From contig CANRHR010000003.1 of the NCBI GenBank assembly GCA_947630475.1, positions 116,744 through 180,743 on the forward strand: a stretch of 64,000 nt of DNA, written 5' to 3'. Made by a program: the position numbers and the translations under genes. The notes under the pieces were generated by a model. That model was not told where the DNA came from and did no database searches. It saw only the letters and a list, made by a program, of their open reading frames with translations. This DNA is from an uncultured Clostridia bacterium. GTDB lineage: Bacteria > Bacillota > Clostridia > Lachnospirales > CAG-274. Positions 1 to 9,222 of the stretch are shown here, piece after piece. Position 1 is the first letter of the stretch; each line of letters begins with the position of its first letter.

Positions 1-1065
<1,065 letters not shown>

Positions 1066-1125
1066 CTAATAATTATGTTATAATTTATTTTATTATAATT
1101 TTATTTATATAAGTTTACGCTTATT

Positions 1126-1410
1126 TTACTCAACTATTGCAAGAATATCGCTTTCCTTAACAACAATAAGCTCTTCACCATCAACCTTAACTTCTGTTCC
1201 GGCATATTTTGAATATATAACTCTATCATTAACCTTAACCTGCATAGGAACAGTTTTTCCGTCTGCAATCGCTCCGGGGCCAACTGCAATAACCACAGCT
1301 TCCTGCGGCTTTTCTTTTGCTTGGCTTGTTAAAATAATTCCGCCCTTTGTTTTTTCTTCCGCCTCAACCTGTTTAATAACTACTCTGTCAGCTAATGGTT
1401 TAAGTTTCAT
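1126..1410 (-). CDS. groS: Co-chaperonin GroES
   Basis: This 94-residue protein forms the heptameric lid of the GroEL chamber. It starts MKLKPLADRVVIKQVEAEE and has the mobile loop (KTKGGIIL, about residues 21-28) and the family motif with VAVGPG in the middle. Length is normal for GroES. The start is supported by AAGGAGG at about 1419-1425. It is the first gene of the groESL operon, with a perfect CIRCE operator and a sigma-A promoter directly upstream, so it is expected to be heat-inducible through HrcA. Confidence 0.98.
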   Translation of the reverse strand: MKLKPLADRVVIKQVEAEEKTKGGIILTSQAKEKPQEAVVIAVGPGAIADGKTVPMQVKVNDRVIYSKYAGTEVKVDGEELIVVKESDILAIVE

Positions 1411-1461
1411 TCTTTATTTCCTCCTTAACAAAATATATGTCAATTAATTATTTTTTGTTTG

Positions 1462-1488
1462 TTAGCACTCATTAAAGCTGAGTGCTAA
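1462..1488 (-). promoter_or_regulatory. CIRCE operator (HrcA binding site)
   Basis: A perfect match to the CIRCE consensus is seen: TTAGCACTC (1462-1470), a 9-base spacer, GAGTGCTAA (1480-1488). It lies about 50 bases upstream of the groES start and just downstream of the -10 box, where bound HrcA would block transcription. The family role (HrcA repression, relieved by heat) is established for Firmicutes. hrcA itself is not in the window. Confidence 0.97.
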
Positions 1489-1499
1489 TCACAAGATAT

Positions 1500-1528
1500 A
1501 TATTAGTTTAACCCATAAATATTTGCAA
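1500..1528 (-). promoter_or_regulatory. Sigma-A promoter of groES-groEL
   Basis: Read on the minus strand there is TTGCAA (1523-1528), a 17-base spacer and TAATAT (1500-1505). The predicted transcription start falls close to the CIRCE element, the usual arrangement for groESL in Firmicutes. Confidence 0.8.
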
Positions 1529-1611
1529 TACTCTAAAGCTTTAAAAATTATTCATTTTAGGTTAATTATTCCGTATTTGTTTTTATTTTCTTTAATTTTC
1601 TTTAATTTTTA

Positions 1612-1995
1612 TTAGTTTTCTTTGTTTTTCGCTTTTTCCATAAATTTTTGGCTGTCAATAATAAATCTTTCGTGTATACCTTCTCCTATACAGCCTGCTT
1701 TATCATATGCTTTAACCTCAAAAACCAATCTTTTTCTGTCAATCTCCACAAGCTTTGATTCACATACAACCTCCATGCCCATAGGAGTTGCCGAAGTATG
1801 CTTAACATTTATCAATGTTCCTACGGTTGACTGACCATCCTGCAAAAATTTCGATACACTTTTATAAGCGGTATTTTCCATAAGAGCAATCATACATGGC
1901 GTAGCATAAACATAAAGCTCACCGCTTCCCATTGCTTTTGCCGTCATATCCTCTGTTACTGTAACAGTTTCTCTGCCTGTTATACCAATTTCCAT
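1612..1995 (-). CDS. FlK-like hotdog-fold thioesterase
   Basis: This 127-residue cytoplasmic protein matches the family of the fluoroacetyl-CoA thioesterase FlK, hotdog-fold enzymes that hydrolyse acyl-CoA thioesters. Visible landmarks are the TPCM segment (about residue 32), LMENTAY with a glutamate (about residue 40) and VKHTSATP with a histidine (about residue 66), which correspond to the Thr-Glu-His catalytic set of FlK. The true substrate cannot be told from sequence; most bacterial members do not act on fluoroacetyl-CoA. A GAAAGGAG site precedes the start. It lies between ligA and groES with no visible functional link. Confidence 0.85.
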   Translation of the reverse strand: MEIGITGRETVTVTEDMTAKAMGSGELYVYATPCMIALMENTAYKSVSKFLQDGQSTVGTLINVKHTSATPMGMEVVCESKLVEIDRKRLVFEVKAYDKAGCIGEGIHERFIIDSQKFMEKAKNKEN

Positions 1996-2082
1996 AATTT
2001 TTCTCCTTTCAAAAAACTTTTTTTAGATGATAATTTATCGACTGAGCAAAACCCAGCCTATAAATAATCTTAATGCATTAAC

Positions 2083-4032
2083 TTATGTTGATTTCATATC
2101 AATAAATTCCTGTTCGGTTATAATCGGAATACCAAGCTGCTTAGCCTTTTTATTTTTTGATGAATCGGAATTTATATCATTATTTATAAGATAATTTGTT
2201 TTGGAAGAAACAGAGCCTGTAACTTTTCCGCCCAATGACTCTATATCCTCCTTAAGCTCCTTTCGGTTTTTATATACAAAAACATCTCCCGTAATAACAA
2301 AATTTACTTTATCAAAAATTTTTAAAGTTAAATCATCTTCAAAGCTTTCCTTTTCAATATTTAAAATACTAAGTGTTTTATTAAACAGCCTTAAATTTTC
2401 CTCCATCAAAAAATAATGCTTTATGCTGTGTGATATTACCTCTCCAAAGCCTTCAATTTCAGATAATTCAGACTCATCTGCGCAAATTATTTTGTTAATG
2501 TCATTTTTGTAAAAGCTGCATAAAAGCTTTGCATTGCTGAGCCCCACATGATTAATGCCAAGGGCATAAATAAAATTGGCAAGCTTTACCTTTTTTGATT
2601 TTTCTATAGCTGAAATCAAATTATTATATGATTTTTCTCCATAGCCCATCATATTAATAATTTCCTCTTTATAGACGCTAAGATTAAAAACATCGTAATA
2701 ATTTAATAAAAAACCTTTTTCAACAAATTTTTCTATTCCTGCCTCTGATAAACCGTCAATATTCATAGCATCTCTCGAAGCAAAATGAGTAATACTTTTT
2801 ATACGCTGAGCCTTACAGTTAGGATTTGTACATTTTAAAGCTTTTCCGTCCCTAAGGCTTATTATTTCCGTATCAGCGCCGCAAACACCGCAATGCTCAG
2901 GAATTTCAGCAGTATTGCTTTTAGTCAAATTGCTTTCAACCTGCGGAATAATCATATTGGCTTTATAAACCAAAATTTTGTCGCCAATGCCAAGCTTTAA
3001 GCCTTCAACTATGCTAACATTATGAAGACTTGCCCTGTTTACGGTGGTTCCCTCAAGCTCAACGCTGTCAAAAACAGCTATAGGATTGATAAGCCCTGTT
3101 CTTGATGTGTTCCATATAATTTCTCTTAAGGTAGTTTCCGCTTTTTCATCCGCCCATTTAAATGCAATCGAATCTCTTGGAAATTTTGATGTTGCACCCA
3201 AAGAACGGCTGTAGGAAATACTGTCATATGTCAAAACAAGACCATCTGTGGCAAAAGCATTATCCTTAATCTTGCTTTCAAATCTCATAACAGCTTCTTC
3301 CATATCTTCAGCCCTGACTATCATATTTTCAACAACATCAAAACCAAGGGATTCCAGCCATTTTAGCTGATTTGATTTTAAGTCGTCAAAATCCATATCC
3401 TCGGCGCTGAGCATTGAAAAAGCCAAAAACATAACGTTCCTTTTTTCGGCAATCTCGCTGTTAAGCTGTCTTACAGTACCGCTGCAAAGGTTTCTCGGAT
3501 TTTTATATCTTTCATTTTCATCAAGTCTTTCATTTATTCTTTCAAAATCTTTAAAAGAAATTACCGCCTCTCCTCTTATTGTCAAATCACCCTTATAACT
3601 GATTTTTAAAGGAATGTTTTTAAACACCCTTGCATTATGAGTTATATCTTCTCCTATTTCACCGTTTCCTCTTGTTACAGCCTGAAAAAGCTCTCCGTTT
3701 TTATAAGTCAGCACAATTGTCAATCCATCCATTTTATAAGAAAGACATACATTTTTATCGCCCGCAAATTCCTTAAGCTTTGAAATATCCTTTGTTTTAT
3801 CGAGAGAAAGCATTTTTGATTCGTGAACAACCTTATTAAGCTCACTTAAAACAGTAAAGCCTACATTTATGGTTGGGCTGTCCGAAAAAACAATGCCCTT
3901 TTCTTCTTCCAGCTTCACAAGCTCATCATAAAGCTTATCATATTCGTGATCCGACATAATTTCTCTGTCTTGCTGATAATATGCCTTTGAAGCCTTATTC
4001 AGCAAATCAATCAATTCTTTCATTCTTTCCAT
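2083..4032 (-). CDS. ligA: NAD-dependent DNA ligase LigA (divergent form)
   Basis: LigA seals nicks in DNA using NAD+ during replication and repair. The 649 residues show the full layout: N-terminal Ia domain, adenylation domain with the KxDG motif (K100-M-D-G), OB fold, a four-cysteine zinc finger (CGVC and CTNPNC), helix-hairpin-helix segments and a C-terminal BRCT domain starting near residue 575. The length is slightly below the usual 670. Two motifs differ from the textbook enzyme: the residue two before the catalytic lysine is Ser instead of Glu, and RGDG reads RGNG (residues 121-124). It may therefore be a diverged paralogue. The start is supported by AAGAGGT seven bases upstream. Confidence 0.93.
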   Translation of the reverse strand: MERMKELIDLLNKASKAYYQQDREIMSDHEYDKLYDELVKLEEEKGIVFSDSPTINVGFTVLSELNKVVHESKMLSLDKTKDISKLKEFAGDKNVCLSYKMDGLTIVLTYKNGELFQAVTRGNGEIGEDITHNARVFKNIPLKISYKGDLTIRGEAVISFKDFERINERLDENERYKNPRNLCSGTVRQLNSEIAEKRNVMFLAFSMLSAEDMDFDDLKSNQLKWLESLGFDVVENMIVRAEDMEEAVMRFESKIKDNAFATDGLVLTYDSISYSRSLGATSKFPRDSIAFKWADEKAETTLREIIWNTSRTGLINPIAVFDSVELEGTTVNRASLHNVSIVEGLKLGIGDKILVYKANMIIPQVESNLTKSNTAEIPEHCGVCGADTEIISLRDGKALKCTNPNCKAQRIKSITHFASRDAMNIDGLSEAGIEKFVEKGFLLNYYDVFNLSVYKEEIINMMGYGEKSYNNLISAIEKSKKVKLANFIYALGINHVGLSNAKLLCSFYKNDINKIICADESELSEIEGFGEVISHSIKHYFLMEENLRLFNKTLSILNIEKESFEDDLTLKIFDKVNFVITGDVFVYKNRKELKEDIESLGGKVTGSVSSKTNYLINNDINSDSSKNKKAKQLGIPIITEQEFIDMKST

Positions 4033-4103
4033 CTGTATTACCTCTTATTTTAAATATATCACTTGCTTATATTATTTTTCTGTGATTATAAAAATTTATT
4101 CTA

Positions 4104-4134
4104 TATATAAAAAGCGCTGTTTAAAACAGCGCTT
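4104..4134 (-). terminator. Terminator of the mreB-flgFG-flgJ operon
   Basis: An almost perfect inverted repeat (AAGCGCTGTTT at 4112-4122, AAACAGCGCTT at 4124-4134) lies 40 bases downstream of the flgJ stop. On the minus strand it is followed by TTTTTATATA, a typical intrinsic terminator. Confidence 0.88.
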
Positions 4135-4173
4135 AATATCAAAAAAAGCAGGGTACAAGCATTTCCTTATGCT

Positions 4174-4563
4174 TTATTGCTCATTATTAATATCATTTGG
4201 TTTTATAACATTAGCGGAGAGCTGTTTATAAAGCATTTGCGCCAAACCTATACCATTTCCGCCTTCTGCCGCCTTTTTTGCATACTCTTCATCAAGCATA
4301 TCCTGAAACATTTTTTCGGCATTGCTTTTAGGCAAAAAGCTGTCATCCGAGTTAACTGTGCTGCGCATACTGCTAAGCATCATTTTAATAAAATAGCTTT
4401 CAAACTCAACGCAGGCTTTTTTTAATTTAGCCTCATCGCCCTGTTCCTGAGCCTTATTCAAAGCATCTTCAAAACTTTCACTTTGAATATTGTTGTTTTT
4501 ATAAGCCCCCAGCATATCATAATCATATCCGCTTGATAAAGCATCCAAACCGTTTAAATCCAT
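4174..4563 (-). CDS. flgJ: Flagellar rod-binding protein, FlgJ N-terminal type
   Basis: This 129-residue protein matches only the rod-capping N-terminal domain of FlgJ, which helps the rod assemble in the periplasmic layer. The conserved core is seen at about residues 42-100 (KACVEFESYFIKMMLSSM and EMFQDMLDEEYAKKAAE-like segments). The muramidase domain of the proteobacterial protein is absent, which is normal in Firmicutes, where a separate hydrolase opens the wall. The start follows GGGAG by seven bases. It is the last gene of the mreB-flgF-flgG operon, 30 bases after flgG, and a terminator follows. Confidence 0.88.
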   Translation of the reverse strand: MDLNGLDALSSGYDYDMLGAYKNNNIQSESFEDALNKAQEQGDEAKLKKACVEFESYFIKMMLSSMRSTVNSDDSFLPKSNAEKMFQDMLDEEYAKKAAEGGNGIGLAQMLYKQLSANVIKPNDINNEQ

Positions 4564-4593
4564 AAAATCAACTCCCTATATGTTTAATTAAGA

Positions 4594-5433
4594 TTAACTT
4601 TTAAGATTATTGGCAATCTGAAGCATATCATCGGATGTTATAATAGCCTTGGAATTAAGCTCAAAAGCACGCTGTGCAACAATCATATCAACCATTTCTT
4701 CAGCCACGTTAACATTGGACATTTCAAGGCATTTTTGCATAATTCTTGAATAAGATCCCAAATCTCCGTCGATCTCAGCAAGAGGCTCACCGGAAGCAAG
4801 AGTTTCTTTGTAAAAATTTCCTCCTACAGATTCAAGCCCCTGCACATTAGGGAACTGAACCAAACCTATAGGATTATCCAAATAAATAAACTCGCCATCT
4901 TCACTGTCTGGGTCGGGGTATGATATCAAACCGCTTGCATCAACACTGATTTGAGATGTTGGAATATTTGCAGGAATAACAATAGGTTCTCCCTCAGAAT
5001 CAAGCACTCTGTATCCATCAGATGTAACAAGCGTCGCTTCATCGTCTGTGATGCTTAATTTAAAGCTTCCGTCACGGGTATAAACCGTTTCTTCAACACC
5101 AAGCATATCATTGCTTCTGTCAACTACAAAAAATCCATCACCCTCGATAAGAAAATCAAGGGGATTATTTGTTGTTTCCGCATTTCCCTGTGTAAAAATC
5201 TTTGTGGTAGCAGACGGCCTTACGCCAAGCCCTACCTGAAGATTAACGGGCCTGCCGTTGTCGGCTTCGTCTAAAGTGGCTCTCTGCATTGTTTGGTATA
5301 AAAGTGTTTGAAACTCAAGTCTGTCTTTTTTATAACCGGTAGTATAAACATTTGCCAGATTATTCGCTATAGTATCAATATGAAGCTGCTGTGCAGTCAT
5401 TCCGGACGCTGCTGTCCATAAAGAACGCATCAT
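4594..5433 (-). CDS. flgG: Flagellar distal rod protein FlgG
   Basis: A 279-residue rod/hook family protein. The N-terminal heptad segment contains the signature IDTIANNLANVYTTGYKK, the core contains LDFLIEGDGFFVV, and the C-terminus has the NVNVAEEMVDMIVAQRAFE helix shared by FlgB, C, E, F and G. By position it corresponds to FlhP of Bacillus subtilis in the mbl-flhO-flhP operon. It is exported by the flagellar type III system and builds the distal rod. The start at ATG-ATG follows GGGGGT. Confidence 0.95.
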   Translation of the reverse strand: MMRSLWTAASGMTAQQLHIDTIANNLANVYTTGYKKDRLEFQTLLYQTMQRATLDEADNGRPVNLQVGLGVRPSATTKIFTQGNAETTNNPLDFLIEGDGFFVVDRSNDMLGVEETVYTRDGSFKLSITDDEATLVTSDGYRVLDSEGEPIVIPANIPTSQISVDASGLISYPDPDSEDGEFIYLDNPIGLVQFPNVQGLESVGGNFYKETLASGEPLAEIDGDLGSYSRIMQKCLEMSNVNVAEEMVDMIVAQRAFELNSKAIITSDDMLQIANNLKS

Positions 5434-5453
5434 AATAAATTACCCCCTAAAAA

Positions 5454-6239
5454 TTAAGCTGTTGTTGTTTTTCTTCCCAAATCGTTAACCGCTCTTTGAA
5501 GAGTTGAATCACTTATCTGAAGCATTTTTTGATTAGCCTCATACACTCTTGAAAGAGTAATCATTTTAACCATTTCTTCCACAGAGTTTACATTTGATCT
5601 TTCCTTATAGCCCTGCATTATTCTGCCTGAAAATTCTGTAACATTGCTTTCATCTATTGTATCATAAAGATTATCTCCGTATTTTCTCAGAGAATCTTTA
5701 TTTTCAACATCAATTATCTTAAATCTGTCTATGTATTCGTTGTTAACGTATATCTCCCCTGCCTGATTAATGGATATTTCACCGTTTGGCAGTGTAATAA
5801 TACCATTTTCACCTACAACAACATTTCCCCCCGTCGTAAGCAAAGTACCGTTCTTGCCTAAGGTAAAGGATCCGTCCCTTGTATACTTTTCGCTTGAGTT
5901 TCCGTCATTGTCATTAACCAATACGGAAAAAAAGCCATCGCCTTCTATTGCCAAATCAAGGGACTCCCCTGTATGCTCAAAAGAACCGTCTGAAAAATCG
6001 GTATGAACACTGTTTACAAAAACGCCAAGGCTCATTCTTCCAACCTGATTATCATGCTTGATAAGCTCATATTTAGGGTCATCAAGCCTTCTTGCAAGCT
6101 CTTTGGAAAAAGCCTGAGTAACCGAAACATCTTTTTTAAATCCTGCTGTATCGGCATTTGCTATATTATTTGTAACAACATCCATATTATTCATCTGAGT
6201 CATCATTCCGACAGCAGACGTATACAATCCTCTTATCAA
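5454..6239 (-). CDS. flgF: Flagellar rod protein FlgF (FlhO-like)
   Basis: A 261-residue rod family protein with the N-terminal motif VVTNNIANADTAGFKKD, the LDLAIEGDGFFSV core and the C-terminal SNVNSVEEMVKMITLSRVYE helix. It corresponds to FlhO in Bacillus. The start codon is TTG: the AGGAGG site lies eight bases upstream and is built from the last Arg-Arg codons of mreB, so translation of the two is probably coupled. It is secreted through the flagellar export gate and forms part of the proximal rod. Confidence 0.94.
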   Translation of the reverse strand: MIRGLYTSAVGMMTQMNNMDVVTNNIANADTAGFKKDVSVTQAFSKELARRLDDPKYELIKHDNQVGRMSLGVFVNSVHTDFSDGSFEHTGESLDLAIEGDGFFSVLVNDNDGNSSEKYTRDGSFTLGKNGTLLTTGGNVVVGENGIITLPNGEISINQAGEIYVNNEYIDRFKIIDVENKDSLRKYGDNLYDTIDESNVTEFSGRIMQGYKERSNVNSVEEMVKMITLSRVYEANQKMLQISDSTLQRAVNDLGRKTTTA

Positions 6240-6244
6240 GGCGA

Positions 6245-7240
6245 CTACCTCCTCTGTTTTTTACTTGTAATATATTCTATAAATTTGCCCGTTCCTATTG
6301 CAACACACGAAACCGCATCGTCGGCTATAACTACATTAATTCCCGTTCTGTCCTTTATAAGCATATCCAAGCCATATAAAAGACTTCCCCCGCCTGTCAT
6401 TACAATTCCTCTTTCGTATATATCGGAAGCAAGCTCCGGAGGAGTTTTTTCAAGCACAGAACGAACAGCATCAACTATACTTGTAACAGAATCCAAAAGA
6501 GCATCGTACATTTCATCCGAAGTAACCTTAATAACCATAGGAAGCCCTGTTATAAGGTTTCTTCCTTTAATTTCCATTTCAACCTTAGATGTTCTTTCAA
6601 ACGCAGTGCCAACATTTATTTTAAGCTGCTCGGCGCTTTTTTCACCTATAAGCATATTATGATTTTTTCTCATATATCTTACAATAGAATCGTCAAAATT
6701 ATCTCCTGCCACCTTTAAAGATGTGCTTACAACAGTACTGCCTAGGGATATAACAGCCACATCTGTTGTGCCGCCTCCAATATCTACAATCATACTTCCG
6801 CATGGCCTTGATATATCTATCCCCGAGCCTATTGCTGCCGCAATTGGCTCTTCAATTATATAAACCTGTCTGGCACCCGCCTGTCTGGCGGCATCTTCAA
6901 CAGCCTTTTGCTCAACCCCCGTCACGGCGCTTGGAACACACACCGCTATTCTCGGTTTTCTTACAAGACGATGACCGACAGCTTTTTCTATAAAATATCG
7001 AATCATTTTTTCCGTCACTTCATAATCGGAAATAACGCCTCCCCTTAAGGGCCTTATTGCAACAATATTTGATGGTGTTTTGCCAAGCATACGCTTTGCA
7101 TCTTCTCCTACAGCCAATATACTGTTTGTATTTTTATCAATAGCGACAACCGAAGGTTCTTTTAAAACAATCCCCTCGCCCTTTATATAAACCAAAACAC
7201 TGGCGGTACCCAGATCTATACCAATATCAGCACCCAACAT
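6245..7240 (-). CDS. mbl: Actin-like cell-shape protein MreB/Mbl
   Basis: A 331-residue bacterial actin that guides peptidoglycan synthesis along the side wall. Motifs are the phosphate-1 loop IGIDLGTASVLVY at the start, IIEEPIAAAIG, the phosphate-2 segment VDIGGGTTDVAVISLG and the adenosine motif MTGGGSLL. The ATG at 7238-7240 is chosen because AAGGAG lies nine bases upstream; a TTG two codons earlier is too close to it. The neighbours flgF-flgG show that this is the Mbl-type paralogue found with flhO-flhP in Firmicutes; a second MreB next to mreCD would be expected elsewhere. Confidence 0.95.
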   Translation of the reverse strand: MLGADIGIDLGTASVLVYIKGEGIVLKEPSVVAIDKNTNSILAVGEDAKRMLGKTPSNIVAIRPLRGGVISDYEVTEKMIRYFIEKAVGHRLVRKPRIAVCVPSAVTGVEQKAVEDAARQAGARQVYIIEEPIAAAIGSGIDISRPCGSMIVDIGGGTTDVAVISLGSTVVSTSLKVAGDNFDDSIVRYMRKNHNMLIGEKSAEQLKINVGTAFERTSKVEMEIKGRNLITGLPMVIKVTSDEMYDALLDSVTSIVDAVRSVLEKTPPELASDIYERGIVMTGGGSLLYGLDMLIKDRTGINVVIADDAVSCVAIGTGKFIEYITSKKQRR

Positions 7241-7305
7241 AAACAACTGCTCCTTTATAACAAAAATATACAGTATGCCTGATAAAATCGACGCACCATA
7301 ATATT

Positions 7306-7334
7306 ATTATACATAATAAACAGAGAAATATCAA
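7306..7334 (-). promoter_or_regulatory. Sigma-A promoter of the mbl-flgF-flgG-flgJ operon
   Basis: On the minus strand TTGATA (7329-7334), a 17-base spacer and TATAAT (7306-7311) are seen, about 65 bases upstream of the mbl start. Confidence 0.8.
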
Positions 7335-7362
7335 AGCTTTTTTTACAAATATATAAATTCAA

Positions 7363-7580
7363 TGATATTCGTACTCCTCTATGCCAATTACTAATAACCG
7401 ACGGCTTCTTACAAAGCCTCTGAATGTCTAAAAAGTCCATTTGGACTTTTTAGAGGGGAAAACATAGGTATAAACAGTTCATTCCATCGGGGCTAAAAGC
7501 CCCTTGAAACTTGCTGCTTTCCTCGGCGGAAATGAATTCCGCCTGTGGATCAAAAATCTGCGACGCTTTAAGTCAGTTAA
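7363..7580 (-). repeat. Structured intergenic repeat, copy A (with extra internal sequence)
   Basis: The space between the dGTPase and the mbl promoter holds a member of a repeat family found four times in the window. Its left part (7363-7420) shares the TGATATTCGTACT and ATAACCGACGGCTT blocks with the copies at 11.6 and 57.1 kb. Its right end (7570-7580) has the matching closing arm, with one C-to-T change that keeps pairing through a G-U. Unlike the others it contains about 120 extra bases: a perfect 26-base palindrome (7428-7453), a GGGGCT/AGCCCC hairpin (7489-7503) and a GGCGGAA/TTCCGCC hairpin near 7525-7543. An apparent 61-codon frame over 7255-7440 has no ribosome site and is not a gene. 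Confidence 0.7.
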
Positions 7581-7597
7581 ACCAACAAAATAAATTT

Positions 7598-8590
7598 TTA
7601 GGCTGAGCCGAAGATTTTTTCATAAAGGCTGACAGCAAATCTGTCGGTCATACCTGCTATATAATCACAAACAACCCTATCCTTGCTTTCACCGTTTAAA
7701 TACATATTTTTAAACTGATTCGGCATTTTTTCAAAATTAAACATATAGTAATCAAAAAGACAACCCAAATATTTTCCGTAAACATCTTTTTCAAGCTCAA
7801 GCATTTCACCTGCATAAACATTTTTAAAAAGGTATTCTCTAAGCTTATACATAACATCTTTAACCTCATTATCCATAACTATGTCATTTAAGCCATAACT
7901 GTTTTTTATGATATTTCTTATTAAAAAATCAATGCGTCTTCTGCCGTTGTCGCCAAGCAGCTTTATGCAGTCTTTCGGAAGATCATTATCCGTAATTATT
8001 CCAGCCCTGACTGCATCGTCTATATCATGATTTATGTACGCTATTTTATCCGAAATTTGGACTATTTTTCCTTCCAATGTTTTTGGCATTGAATTTCCTC
8101 TGTGGTTTAATATGCCATCCAAAACCTCATAACAAAGATTTAAGCCTTTTCCCTCTTTTTCAATTTTTTCAACAACTCTTACACTTTGTTCATTATGACG
8201 AAAGCCCTCCGGCATTTTTTCATTTAAGTCATTTTCACCAAGATGACCAAACGGCGTATGGCCTAAATCATGACCAAGCGATATCGCTTCGGTAAGATCC
8301 TCGTTAAGCCTCAATGCCCTTGCTATTGTCCTTGAAATTTGAGAAACCTCCAAAGTATGGGTTAATCTTGTCCTGTAATGATCTCCTTCCGGGGAAATAA
8401 AAACCTGTGTTTTATGCATAAGTCTTCTGAATGCTTTACTGTGAATAATTCTATCTCTGTCTCTTTGGAAGCAGGTTCTTATATTGCATGGTTCTTCCGG
8501 TCTTTTTCTGCCTTTTGAATATCTGCTTTTTACTGCAAATTCAGATAGATTATTTATTTCTAAATCTTCTTCGTATATTCTGATGTCCAT
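7598..8590 (-). CDS. dgt: HD-domain dNTP triphosphohydrolase (dGTPase-like)
   Basis: A 330-residue enzyme of the dGTPase family that splits dNTPs into nucleoside and triphosphate. The HD metal site is seen as RLTHTLEVSQ (H), LGHDLGHTPFGH (HD) and an aspartate in KIAYINHDIDDA; the family signature RDRDRIIHSKAFRRLMHKTQVF lies near the N-terminus. It is the short form common in Clostridia. The ATG at 8588-8590 is preferred because GGAGGG lies just upstream; an in-frame ATG 12 codons earlier falls inside the terminator hairpin of the gene before it. It could be single-substrate or broad in specificity. Confidence 0.92.
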   Translation of the reverse strand: MDIRIYEEDLEINNLSEFAVKSRYSKGRKRPEEPCNIRTCFQRDRDRIIHSKAFRRLMHKTQVFISPEGDHYRTRLTHTLEVSQISRTIARALRLNEDLTEAISLGHDLGHTPFGHLGENDLNEKMPEGFRHNEQSVRVVEKIEKEGKGLNLCYEVLDGILNHRGNSMPKTLEGKIVQISDKIAYINHDIDDAVRAGIITDNDLPKDCIKLLGDNGRRRIDFLIRNIIKNSYGLNDIVMDNEVKDVMYKLREYLFKNVYAGEMLELEKDVYGKYLGCLFDYYMFNFEKMPNQFKNMYLNGESKDRVVCDYIAGMTDRFAVSLYEKIFGSA

Positions 8591-8604
8591 TTTTCCCTCC
8601 AAAA

Positions 8605-8641
8605 TCAAAACAGAGAAGCCTGTCAAGAGGGCTTCTCTGTT
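8605..8641 (-). terminator. Terminator at the end of the flagellar locus
   Basis: ACAGAGAAGCC and GGCTTCTCTGT (about 8610-8641) form an 11-base stem with a nine-base loop, and the minus strand continues TTTTGATTTT. It lies 13 bases beyond the stop of the MltG-like gene and closes the long flagellar transcript. Confidence 0.88.
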
Positions 8642-8654
8642 AATCTTACAATGT

Positions 8655-9218
8655 CTATCTAACTATTATATTGATTATATCATCATAATCAGAACCTTTG
8701 GGAATATCAAACTCTCCTGTCAAAACCTTTGTGCTGTATTTATTGCTGATAAGATAATTTTTAAAATCTTCAGCATCTTCAATCAAGCCTTTTTTTTGAA
8801 GATCAGAACTTACATTTTCCGCCATTGCTCCCGGCTTAATTGTAAAATGGATCATCTCTTCGTCATTTTCATTATAGCTTTTATCTTGATCTTGAATAAT
8901 ATCCTCTTCATTCTGATTACGCCTGTCGGTCAAATCAACCGTATTGTCATCATAATTGTCCTCCGATGGCTCGGTATCTTTCAAATCAGGCTCATCTTCC
9001 TTATCTGCATCTTTTTTGCTTGGCAGATCCGTATAAAAAATCATGCCTAATTCTTTTGCTCTTTCTATAATCTCATCATCGGACATTTCAACGGCTTCTG
9101 CTTGATTTTGGCTTTCAATCTTAGCTTTATTAACCTCAATTCTTATTAAAACAAGACATAGTAATGAAACAAAGGCAATCCCAAGCCCCAATCCAAAGGA
9201 AAAGCTTTTTAAGCTCAT
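8655..9218 (-). CDS. MltG/YceG-like membrane-anchored protein, short form
   Basis: A 187-residue protein with one N-terminal membrane segment (about residues 7-24), a long acidic Asp/Glu/Asn-rich linker, and a C-terminal domain of about 55 residues. That domain (FTIKPGAMAENVSSDL, then GLIEDAEDFKNYL and VLTGEFDIPKG) matches the LysM-like N-terminal subdomain of the MltG lytic transglycosylase. The catalytic transglycosylase domain with its glutamate is absent, so it probably binds rather than cuts peptidoglycan. The start at 9218 has AAGGTGA upstream; a longer frame would overlap the preceding gene. It ends the flagellar operon. Confidence 0.72.
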   Translation of the reverse strand: MSLKSFSFGLGLGIAFVSLLCLVLIRIEVNKAKIESQNQAEAVEMSDDEIIERAKELGMIFYTDLPSKKDADKEDEPDLKDTEPSEDNYDDNTVDLTDRRNQNEEDIIQDQDKSYNENDEEMIHFTIKPGAMAENVSSDLQKKGLIEDAEDFKNYLISNKYSTKVLTGEFDIPKGSDYDDIINIIVR

Positions 9219-9222
9219 AAAA

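Noticed and set aside
6003..6662. Long + strand frame of 219 codons over flgF and mbl
   Set aside because: It lies opposite two well-supported genes and has no family features; it is a by-product of their codon use.
7255..7440. Minus-strand frame of 61 codons between the dGTPase gene and mbl
   Set aside because: It has no ribosome site and runs across the mbl promoter and repeat copy A.
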